The notes below the pieces were generated by a model, which worked only from the letters and a program-made list of their open reading frames with translations, was not told where the DNA came from and ran no database searches. Below, piece after piece: positions 1 through 7,658 of a DNA stretch of 36,653 nucleotides. Position numbers and translations under genes: made by a program. The first letter of the stretch is position 1, and the number at the start of each line of letters is the position of its first letter. This DNA is from Gemmatimonas sp. (GTDB lineage Bacteria; Gemmatimonadota; Gemmatimonadetes; Gemmatimonadales; Gemmatimonadaceae), in contig JAJKIR010000067.1 of assembly GCA_021154325.1 (NCBI GenBank), forward strand, positions 1 to 36,653, in the 5' to 3' direction.

Positions 1-44
1 AGCTCTCATAGAGGGGTGTCCGTGGAGTGTGCGCACCAACAAAG

Positions 45-1043
45 CTACTGGATGACGATCAGCGAGCCTTGCTCGTTAGTCACCAGGGCCATCGCGCCAT
101 CACGACCGAAGGCGACATTACGCGGCGTGCCGAGCTCGCGGAGCGTGTCGATCACCCGACGCGCTTGTGGATCGATGATCGTGACGAGCCCCGAGAGTGG
201 ATTGGTGACATACAACCGAGCACCATCCGGGCTCACCGCCAGCCCCACCGCGCCCGGCGCGACATTGGGGAACGACCGGACCTGGCCACGCACGAGATCG
301 ATGCTCTCGACACCTCGCTGCGCACTCGCGACATACAGGGTGCGGCGATCCGGTGAGAGCGCGACACGCTGCGCACCTCGGCCGACGCGGAAGGTACGAC
401 GCTTGGTATTCGTCGCCGTGTTGATCTCGGTGACGACCCCGGCGTCCAGCGAGCTCACATACAGGCGATTGCCTAACGTGTCGAGCGCGAGGCCATTCGC
501 GCCGCCGCGGGCGAGCTTCAACTGGGCAATTTTCCGGCGCGTCGCTGCATCGATCACGTAAAGCACACCCTCCGCGGTCGTGACATACGCCCGTGTTCGA
601 CTCGCGACGATGTTGAAGCCGCCGTCCGCCAACTCCACGCTGCCGACGACCGAGCCACTATCAAGATCGACGATGCTCGCCGTATTCCCGTACTGATCCG
701 CGGTGTAGGCCACACGCCCGTCAGGATCCAGCGCGACGTGGGCGGGCGTCTTTCCCACGGGGACGAACTGCTCCACGGTCGGTCGTGTGTCGGCGAGACG
801 GCCGCAGGCAATCTGCGACTCGTCGATCAGCGACACGCAGAAGGTGCCGTCCGGAGCGATCGCCACACCATGCGGCCGGCCGCGGAGCGGAACGGTCTTC
901 GTGATCTTCCCTTCCGGATGCGTCGGAGGGGTCCTGAACGCGGAATGGTGAATCGACGCGAATCCCGTGGCGAGCAGCGATATCGCCATCGGAAGGAAGG
1001 TCGCTAGCCGCCGTTTGAGCTTCGAATTGGACAATGGCCGCAC
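45..1043 (-). CDS. Exported YVTN-type beta-propeller protein
   Basis: A 332-residue protein that probably works outside the cytoplasm as a binding or scaffold propeller; no enzyme activity can be read from it. After a basic start (KLKRR) there is a hydrophobic stretch at about residues 13-30 that looks like a signal peptide. I count seven repeats of about 40 residues, each with a VALxPDG-like turn and a [LA]YVT/YVA strand (for example LAVSPDGARLYVTN), which fits a seven-bladed YncE/YVTN propeller. The start is GTG with no clear Shine-Dalgarno; a start at the ATG about 18 codons in is possible but would cut the basic part of the leader. It lies 55 bp after the stop of the permease gene on the same strand and could be read with it. 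An in-frame TTA codon lies in the word at 471-478. Confidence 0.8.
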   Translation of the reverse strand: MRPLSNSKLKRRLATFLPMAISLLATGFASIHHSAFRTPPTHPEGKITKTVPLRGRPHGVAIAPDGTFCVSLIDESQIACGRLADTRPTVEQFVPVGKTPAHVALDPDGRVAYTADQYGNTASIVDLDSGSVVGSVELADGGFNIVASRTRAYVTTAEGVLYVIDAATRRKIAQLKLARGGANGLALDTLGNRLYVSSLDAGVVTEINTATNTKRRTFRVGRGAQRVALSPDRRTLYVASAQRGVESIDLVRGQVRSFPNVAPGAVGLAVSPDGARLYVTNPLSGLVTIIDPQARRVIDTLRELGTPRNVAFGRDGAMALVTNEQGSLIVIQ

Positions 1044-1098
1044 GGTGTGGAAGAAGGTTTCCTATTGGACACCGGTGGCGATCCGAAGGTCACTGTCC

Positions 1099-3558
1099 TC
1101 ACTCCGTGCGAATCGCGCTGAGTGGATCGACCCGCATCGCGCGTCGAGCGGGGAGGTACGTCGCGAGCGCGCTCACGAGGGCAAGGGCGAGCGGCACCAT
1201 GACGAACGTCGCCGCGTCCGTGGCGCTGACGCCGAACAACATGCTCGACAGCACGCGAGTGAGCAGAAGCGCGGCAATCGCACCGGTGACGAGGCCCGCG
1301 GCGACGATGCCCGCGAACTCGCGCGCGATCATCCTCGCGATGCGGGCGCTGTCCGCGCCCAGCGCGATGCGAATCCCGATGTCGCGCGTGCGCTGCCCCA
1401 CCCAGTAGGCGATCACGCCGTAGACGCCAACGATCGCCAGCGCGAGCGCGCAGGCAGCAAAGGTGACGAGCAGCGTCATCGCGAGTCGTCGGCGCGCCAG
1501 CGAGTCGTGGAGGCGCTGCTCCATCGTCGCCACGTCGTAGGCGGGAAGATCACGATCGATTTGCGCGAGCTCCCGCGAGACGGTAGTCATCAGGCTCGCG
1601 GCCTCGATGCTGGGCGCGGTGCGCACGACCACGAACCGACTGCCGATGGTGTACTGCTCGACGGGGAAGAACGCGGTGATCGGCGGCTCCGCGTCGACCT
1701 CGTACTCGCGCGTGTCCGCGACGACGCCGACGATCGTGCGCCAGGGGCCATCGTCGCCCTGCCGAATGCGCTTGCCGATCGCCGACTCGTTAGGCCAGAA
1801 CCGCGCGGCAAGCTTGTCGTCGACGATGACCACTGGCGGTGCGTTGCGGTCGTCCGTCCGCGTGAAGAACCGACCGACTCGAAGCGGGATGCTCATCGCC
1901 CGGAAGTAGTCGGGGCTCACATAGGCGCTGCTCGAGATGATGAGGCTCCCGCCGGGCGCCTTTGGCACATAGCCTTCCACGCCGATCGGCTCCCACGCCA
2001 GCGCGACGGAGCTGAGTGGGAGCTGATAGTTCATGCCCACGTGCTCCACACCCGGGAGCGCCGAGACGCGCCGGTCGAGCTGATCGAAAAACCCCGCGAC
2101 GAGCTCCGGCTTGTTGTAGTGAGCTCCGGGCAGCGTAACCCGAAACGACAGGACGTGCCGAGGATCGAAGCCGGGGTTCGCGTGCATGATGCGCGCGTAG
2201 CTGCGCGCGAGCAGTGCCGCGCCGATCAGCAGCACGAGCGAGAGGGCAAGTTGCGCCGCGACTACCCAGCGTCTCAGCGCGGCGTGATGTCGCGACGCGC
2301 CCGAGAACGTGCGCGCGGATTCCGTCAGCGCCCGTTGCGGATCGGCGTTCGAGGCGCGCCACGCTGGAAGGAGCCCGAAGAGAATCGTGGCCGCGACGCA
2401 CGTCGCGAAGGTGAAGGCGAGCACGCGCGCGTCGATCGCGACGTCCGCGGCGCGCGGGATGTTCGTCGCGAAGGACCGGAGAGCTCCCACGCCGAGAAAA
2501 ACCAAACCCAGTCCAGCGACGCCACCCGCGAACGCGAGCACGAGATGCTCCGTCAGCAGCTGCCGCAGCAGCCGCGCACGCTCGGCGCCCACGGCAGCGC
2601 GAATCGCCAGCTCGCGCTCTCGAGCCGTCGCCCGCGAGAGGAGGAGCCCGCCGACGTTCCCGCACGCGATGAGCAGCAGCATCGCGACCGCGCCGAGCAG
2701 GACGTAGAGCGCGAGACGAACGTCACCGAGCACCTGATCGATCAGCGGTACCGCGCTCAACGTCAGTCCGCCATTGGCGGGATAGCTCGCCGGGTACTGC
2801 TGCTTCATCCGTGCGGCGAGCTGGTCGAGCTCCGCCTGAGCGCGCTGGAGCGTCGCGTTGGGCTTCAGCTTGGCGAAGACGTTGTAGTCCTCGCGGTCGC
2901 GGACCGCTTGCGCGCTCGCCGGCAGGGGAAGTGGGAGGAGCAGGTCGACGCGCTGAATGCCGTTGACGGCCGGCATCACTTCCTTGTCGAACGAAAACTC
3001 CTCTCGCATCACGCCCGCGACCGTCACGGGTGTTCCGTTCAACACCAGAGTCTTTCCGATCACCGCAGCGTCGCCGCCGAAGCGGCGTCGCCAGTAGCCG
3101 TTCGTGAGGATGACTCGCGGCGCCTTGCCGGGCGTGTCGTCGTCGGACGTGAACACGCTCCCCAGTGTCACGCGCGCGCCGAATAACGGGAAGAACGAGG
3201 ACGAGACTCTCATTCCGTTGACGCGCTCCGGCTTGCCGCCGCCAGTCACGTTGAAGCTGGCGCCGATTGCCGCCGCAACGTGCTCGAACGCCGAGCTGCC
3301 GGTCTCGATGTCGAGGTACTGGCCGATCGAGAGCCAGTCGCGCGGCACATTCAATCCCGGCGATCGCTGCCAGACGATCGCGATGCGGTCGGCGCCGGGA
3401 TAGGGCAGCGGGCGGAGAATCAGCGCATTGGTGACGCTGAAGATCGCGCTGTTCGCGCCGATGCCGATCGCGAGCGAGAGGATCGCGATCGCCGCGAACG
3501 CCGGCGCTTTGCCGAGCATGCGGACGGCGTGTCGAAGATCGGTGCGCCAGGTGGCCAC
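1099..3558 (-). CDS. ADOP-family FtsX/MacB-like permease, no N-terminal prefix
   Basis: A membrane permease of the ADOP family: two FtsX-type four-helix units with MacB-type periplasmic domains, fused in one chain and not accompanied by an ABC ATPase. The 819 residues start almost directly at the first helix (about 18-40, ending in GIGANSAIFS), followed by a periplasmic domain, three helices near 280-410, a second helix and periplasmic domain, and a last helix set ending in PARRAMRVDPLSAIRTE. Unlike the other four copies here it lacks the 60-90 residue acidic prefix domain, and it has no PadR gene in front. The GTG start overlaps a 14-bp palindrome (3558-3571, arms CGCATC/GATGCG). The transported substrate is unknown; MacB relatives move peptides, lipoproteins or drugs, but without an ATPase the mechanism is unclear. 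Confidence 0.88.
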   Translation of the reverse strand: MATWRTDLRHAVRMLGKAPAFAAIAILSLAIGIGANSAIFSVTNALILRPLPYPGADRIAIVWQRSPGLNVPRDWLSIGQYLDIETGSSAFEHVAAAIGASFNVTGGGKPERVNGMRVSSSFFPLFGARVTLGSVFTSDDDTPGKAPRVILTNGYWRRRFGGDAAVIGKTLVLNGTPVTVAGVMREEFSFDKEVMPAVNGIQRVDLLLPLPLPASAQAVRDREDYNVFAKLKPNATLQRAQAELDQLAARMKQQYPASYPANGGLTLSAVPLIDQVLGDVRLALYVLLGAVAMLLLIACGNVGGLLLSRATARERELAIRAAVGAERARLLRQLLTEHLVLAFAGGVAGLGLVFLGVGALRSFATNIPRAADVAIDARVLAFTFATCVAATILFGLLPAWRASNADPQRALTESARTFSGASRHHAALRRWVVAAQLALSLVLLIGAALLARSYARIMHANPGFDPRHVLSFRVTLPGAHYNKPELVAGFFDQLDRRVSALPGVEHVGMNYQLPLSSVALAWEPIGVEGYVPKAPGGSLIISSSAYVSPDYFRAMSIPLRVGRFFTRTDDRNAPPVVIVDDKLAARFWPNESAIGKRIRQGDDGPWRTIVGVVADTREYEVDAEPPITAFFPVEQYTIGSRFVVVRTAPSIEAASLMTTVSRELAQIDRDLPAYDVATMEQRLHDSLARRRLAMTLLVTFAACALALAIVGVYGVIAYWVGQRTRDIGIRIALGADSARIARMIAREFAGIVAAGLVTGAIAALLLTRVLSSMLFGVSATDAATFVMVPLALALVSALATYLPARRAMRVDPLSAIRTE

Positions 3559-3629
3559 GCATCAAGATGCGAAGTGCCTTATCGTTGACGCAAGGCAATG
3601 CTTCCGAACGAACTCGGCCCAGAGCTCCC

Positions 3630-5123
3630 ATGACTATCGATCGACGCGGTTTCCTCTCAGCGTCCGCTTCGGCGCTCGCGTTAGGCAAGGCCGGACTGCC
3701 ACTACCCACACGCGAATCGGAGCCCGACACCCGGGATAGGCCCGATGGCACCAGTCTCCAGACTCGTGACATCACCGTCTACACCACCGCGGACAAGACC
3801 GACTACCGCATCTCGGCCACGGACAAGCTCACGTTCAAGCCGATGGGGCAGCCGCTTGAGTCACAGGTGTGCGTCTTCGTCGATCCCACGAAGCGCGGGC
3901 AGACGATCGTCGGAATCGGCGGCGCGCTCACCGATGCGTCGGCCGAAGTGTTCGCGAAGCTCTCGCCGGCGAAGCAGCGGGAGTTTCTCGACGCGTACTA
4001 CGATCGCGACAAGGGCATCGGCTACACCCTGGGTCGCACGCACATTCACAGCTGCGACTTCTCGTCCGCCAGCTACACCTACGTCGACGAAGGCGACAAG
4101 GCACTCGCGTCGTTCTCCGTCGCGCACGACAGACAGTTCCGCATCCCGTTCATCAAGCAGGCAATCGCCACCGCGGGCGGCAGGCTAACGCTCTTCGCGA
4201 GTCCGTGGAGTCCGCCGGCATTCATGAAGACGAACAACGATATGCTGCACGGCGGCAAGCTGCGGCCGGAGTTCCGTCAGGCGTGGGCGAATTACTTCAC
4301 GAAGTTCATACGGGCCTACGAGCGCGAGGGCATTCCGATCTGGGGCGTCACCGTTCAGAACGAACCCATGGCGACGCAGACGTGGGAGTCGTGCATCTTC
4401 GCGGCCGAGGACGAGCGGGACTTCATCAAGAGCTACCTCGGTCCAACGATGCGTCGGGCCCGTCTCAGCGACAGGAAGATCATCGCCTGGGATCACAACC
4501 GCGATCTCATCTGGCAGCGCGTGAGCACCATCCTCGCCGATCGCGAGGCCGCGCAGTACGTGTGGGGCATCGGCTATCACTGGTACGAGCCGTGGAGTGG
4601 CGGGTCGATGATGTTCGACAACGTGCGATTGGTGCGCGAGAACTTTCCCGACAAGAAGCTGCTCTTCACGGAAGGCACCGCCGACTCGTTCAAGCCGGAA
4701 GAAATCCACGCCTGGCGTCTCGGCGAGTACTACGGCCGCTCGATGATCAACGACTTCAACGACGGCGCGGTGGGGTGGACTGACTGGAACGTTCTGCTGG
4801 ACGAGCAAGGCGGACCGAACCACGTCGGCAACTTCTGTTTCGCGCCGGTACACGCCGATACCAAAACGGGTGAGCTCATCTACACGAACTCGTATCATTA
4901 CATCGGGCACTTCGCGAAGTTCGTACGTCCCGGCGCGCGTCGAATCGTCAGCTCGCCGAGCAGGAGTGCTCTGCTGTCGACGGCATTCGTGAATGCTGAT
5001 GGGAAGGTCGCGGTGGTGGTGATGAATCCGGGAGAAGAGGGTCTGTCCTATTTCCTATGGCTCGCCGGCAACGCGGCGGAGGTGAAGAGCCCGCCGCATT
5101 CCATCCAGACGCTCGTGTTCTGA
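3630..5123 (+). CDS. Exported GH30-family glycosidase (glucosylceramidase-like)
   Basis: A 497-residue retaining beta-glycosidase of family GH30, whose members hydrolyse beta-linked glucosyl, xylosyl or fucosyl groups. The start was set at the ATG giving MTIDRRGFLSASASALALG, a twin-arginine-like leader, so it is probably exported folded; the frame is open 21 codons further upstream. GH30 landmarks are clear: GIGGALTDASAEVF near the start of the barrel, FASPWSPPAFMK, the acid/base motif VTVQNEP (Glu245), and the nucleophile motif LLFTEGT (Glu348). A C-terminal beta domain follows and ends near IQTLVF. Exact substrate cannot be told. It is transcribed divergently from the ADOP gene at 3558, with a 71-bp shared upstream region. 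Confidence 0.88.
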   Translation: MTIDRRGFLSASASALALGKAGLPLPTRESEPDTRDRPDGTSLQTRDITVYTTADKTDYRISATDKLTFKPMGQPLESQVCVFVDPTKRGQTIVGIGGALTDASAEVFAKLSPAKQREFLDAYYDRDKGIGYTLGRTHIHSCDFSSASYTYVDEGDKALASFSVAHDRQFRIPFIKQAIATAGGRLTLFASPWSPPAFMKTNNDMLHGGKLRPEFRQAWANYFTKFIRAYEREGIPIWGVTVQNEPMATQTWESCIFAAEDERDFIKSYLGPTMRRARLSDRKIIAWDHNRDLIWQRVSTILADREAAQYVWGIGYHWYEPWSGGSMMFDNVRLVRENFPDKKLLFTEGTADSFKPEEIHAWRLGEYYGRSMINDFNDGAVGWTDWNVLLDEQGGPNHVGNFCFAPVHADTKTGELIYTNSYHYIGHFAKFVRPGARRIVSSPSRSALLSTAFVNADGKVAVVVMNPGEEGLSYFLWLAGNAAEVKSPPHSIQTLVF

Positions 5124-5198
5124 CCGTAGCTGGCCGGGCAAAGCAGCCGGGGACGCGCTGCTTGACGGCCCTCCGGCGCCGGGTGAGTGTTGAGCCCC

Positions 5199-5684
5199 AT
5201 GTCATGGCGCCGGAAGGGAGCGGAATGGCTCGCACGCTACGGTGTCGCCGAAGTCGCCGGGTTGTGCACGGCCTTCGTCGGCGCCTTTGCCGCACGCGCC
5301 CTCACCGGCAATGAGATCGCCGCCGCGTACGGCGGCGCGATGGGTGAGAATTTCGGCTACTACGGTATCGTCATCGGCCGCGAAGTCGTGCGCGATCGAC
5401 GGGCCGCGCACGTTCTCGGTCGACGATACGGTGCCGCCGGCGCGGCGCGCACCGCGCGCAATCTCCTGTTCGAGTTCGGCATCGCCGAAGCGCTCGACAG
5501 CACCGTGCTGCGGCCGCTCGCGATGGGACTGGGCATTCGCTTCTTCGGGCGCGCGCTCGGCATTGTCGTTGGCAAGATCGCTGCGGACGTAACGTTCTAT
5601 CTGCCGGTGATCTGCGCTTACGAGCTGCGGCGCTACCTCGCCCGCGCACGCGAGCAAGCGCGTGCGCGCGCGGCGGCGGACTGA
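5199..5684 (+). CDS. Small membrane protein of unknown function
   Basis: A protein of about 161 residues that I do not recognise. It has one likely hydrophobic helix near residues 16-36 (VAGLCTAFVGAFAARAL) and a second glycine-rich segment near 107-140 (LAMGLGIRFFGRALGIVVG, then FYLPVICAY). Between them lies a basic, Gly/Tyr-rich part (AYGGAMGENFGYYG) and a run of arginines, and the tail is very basic (about 10 Arg in the last 25). The start is ambiguous: GTG at 5187 or ATG at 5199, the latter with GGTGAG 11 bp upstream. It stops 4 bp before the amine oxidase start, so the two are almost surely co-transcribed; it might anchor or work with that enzyme at the membrane, which is only inference. 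Confidence 0.65.
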   Translation: MSWRRKGAEWLARYGVAEVAGLCTAFVGAFAARALTGNEIAAAYGGAMGENFGYYGIVIGREVVRDRRAAHVLGRRYGAAGAARTARNLLFEFGIAEALDSTVLRPLAMGLGIRFFGRALGIVVGKIAADVTFYLPVICAYELRRYLARAREQARARAAAD

Positions 5685-5688
5685 GACG

Positions 5689-7584
5689 ATGCGGCAGTCG
5701 GTCGCGCTCCTCGTCAGCGGTAACGGGATCCCGGATGACATAACGAGAGTACTGGTGGTCGGCGCGGGTCTGGCTGGACTCGCGGCGGCGCGTGCACTCG
5801 CCGATCGTGGCGTCGACGTGACGGTGCTCGAGGGCCGCGATCGGATCGGCGGCCGCGTGGAGACGCGCGACGGCGTCGACCTCGGCGCGCACTGGATCCA
5901 TGGCACCGAGGGCAACCCGCTCACGAACCTCGCGCGCCAGCTCGCCGTGCCGACGCTCTTCGTCGGCGGCGACAGTGCGTACTCGGGGGGCTGGGATCAC
6001 ATTGCCGTTCACGGGCCCGACGGCCTCGCCCTGTCTGCCGATGAGAAGCTACGAAACATTCTCACCGCCGACGTTGTGCGCGACGAGCTCGACGCGCTCC
6101 GCCGCAAGCTCGATGGCGACGACGACATCTCGATCGAGGACGCGCTGCGGCGCGTCCTCGCCGAGCGCCGGCTGAGCGACGAAGACCGGCGAGCGGTGGC
6201 CTGGCACGTCGCGCTGTCCGCGCGCGACGATTGCGCCGCGGACGAAGGCACCCTCTCCTTCCGCTGGTGGGACGACGGGTACGAAGTCTATGGTTACGGC
6301 GACAGCGTCGTCGTCGACGGCTTCGGCGCGCTCGTCGGCGCGTTGGCCGAGGGGCTCGACGTCCGGCTCGGCCACATCGTTCGTGCCATCGAGCATGGCG
6401 GCGCGATGGGCGACCCGGTGGGCGTCGTCACCGACCGCGGTCGATTCGAGGCCGATGCCATCATCTGCACTCTGCCGTTAGGCGTCCTGAAAGCTGGCGC
6501 GGTCGAGTTCAGACCGCCGCTCCCGACAGCGAAGCAGCAGGCGATTGCCCGACTGGGAATGGGAAATCTGGCGAAGGTCGTGCTCCACTTCGACGAGCCG
6601 TTCTGGCCGCGAGATCAGTACGTCTTCGGCTATCAGTGTCGGCCCGTCGAGTGCTCGCCGACGCTGATCGTCAACCTCTGGAAGTCCCAGCGGACGCCTG
6701 CGCTCATGTTGATGGCCGGTGGTGCGCTGTCGCGAGAGATCGAAAGCTGGGACCAGACGCGGCTCACCCGGTGGGCCACGGGACTCCTCTGCGACGTCTT
6801 CGGTGATACGGCGCGCGAGCCAAGTCGGATCGAGCGCACTGAATGGAGCCAGGACCCGTTCGCGCGTGGGTCGTACTCGTACGTCGCCGTGGGCTCGACG
6901 CCGGCCGACATCGAGATGCTCGCCGAGCCGGTTGGCGGGCGTCTCTTCTTCGCGGGTGAGGCGACGTATCGCCATCACTGGGGCGGCGCCCACGGCGCGT
7001 ACGCGTCCGGTTTGCGTGAGGCGGCGCGGCTGACACGCGATCCCACCGTGCTGCCGACGCGCGTCTTCACCGAGAACCGCCGATGGCGCGATGCAATGAT
7101 GCGCGCGACGCGACTCTTCAATCTGCTGAGTAACACCGTGTCGCCGGCCACGCTTCGCGAGCGGATGGCGGTGCTTGCGAGCAGCGACGTCTTCGGCGCG
7201 GTGCCGTCACGCGAGCTGACGATCCTGGCGACGATGTTCGAGGCGATCGCCTTCGAGGCGGGCGACGTGCTCTTTCGAGCCGGCGAGAAGGCAGCGCAGG
7301 TGTACGCGATCATGGACGGCGAGCTGGAGATGCGCACACGAGACGGCCGCACCAATCCGCTGCGGCGAGGCAGCGTCGTCGGCGAGTACGGCCTCTTCGG
7401 TAGCGGAACGCGCGACTCGACGGTGGTGGCGACGCGCGCCGGGCGCGCGCTCGCCCTCGATTACGCGCGCTTCCACCGGTTCCTGCTCGCCTTTCCCGAG
7501 TGCTCGTTCGCGTTACTTAAGCTGACCGTCGAGCGGCTGCTGGCGAGCGATGCGTTACTCCCATCGTCTATCGATGGGGCTTGA
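5689..7584 (+). CDS. Flavin amine oxidase fused to a cyclic-nucleotide-binding domain
   Basis: A 631-residue two-part protein. The first part (about 20-450) is a flavin-containing amine oxidase of the polyamine oxidase/LSD1 type: FAD dinucleotide fold at 22-57 with GAGLAG (25-30), GGRVET, the DLGAHWIHG motif, and the C-terminal flavin motif RLFFAGEATYRHHWGGAHGAYASG near 419-442. The second part (about 510-622) is a CRP-type cNMP-binding barrel: EAGDVLFRAGEKAAQVYAIM, then the phosphate-binding cassette with Gly565-Glu566 and Arg575 in the expected places. The linker is about 60 residues. Oxidase relatives act on polyamines or other primary/secondary amines, yielding aldehyde, amine and H2O2. 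The fusion suggests activity gated by cAMP, cGMP or another ligand. No signal peptide is seen, so it is probably cytoplasmic. The ATG at 5689 is preferred; a GTG at 5662 is in frame but would overlap the preceding gene. Confidence 0.88.
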   Translation: MRQSVALLVSGNGIPDDITRVLVVGAGLAGLAAARALADRGVDVTVLEGRDRIGGRVETRDGVDLGAHWIHGTEGNPLTNLARQLAVPTLFVGGDSAYSGGWDHIAVHGPDGLALSADEKLRNILTADVVRDELDALRRKLDGDDDISIEDALRRVLAERRLSDEDRRAVAWHVALSARDDCAADEGTLSFRWWDDGYEVYGYGDSVVVDGFGALVGALAEGLDVRLGHIVRAIEHGGAMGDPVGVVTDRGRFEADAIICTLPLGVLKAGAVEFRPPLPTAKQQAIARLGMGNLAKVVLHFDEPFWPRDQYVFGYQCRPVECSPTLIVNLWKSQRTPALMLMAGGALSREIESWDQTRLTRWATGLLCDVFGDTAREPSRIERTEWSQDPFARGSYSYVAVGSTPADIEMLAEPVGGRLFFAGEATYRHHWGGAHGAYASGLREAARLTRDPTVLPTRVFTENRRWRDAMMRATRLFNLLSNTVSPATLRERMAVLASSDVFGAVPSRELTILATMFEAIAFEAGDVLFRAGEKAAQVYAIMDGELEMRTRDGRTNPLRRGSVVGEYGLFGSGTRDSTVVATRAGRALALDYARFHRFLLAFPECSFALLKLTVERLLASDALLPSSIDGA

Positions 7585-7658
7585 CGGAGTCCTAGCCTGA
7601 GGAGACATTCCGACCTCCCTAGCGGGTCGATGGGGGCATCTTCTTTCGGGGGACTCGC

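Noticed and set aside
967..3186. A 739-codon open frame on the plus strand opposite the first ADOP gene
   Set aside because: It is an antisense shadow: very rich in Arg, Asp and His as expected from GC-rich DNA read backwards, with no domain, while the minus strand has a clear permease.
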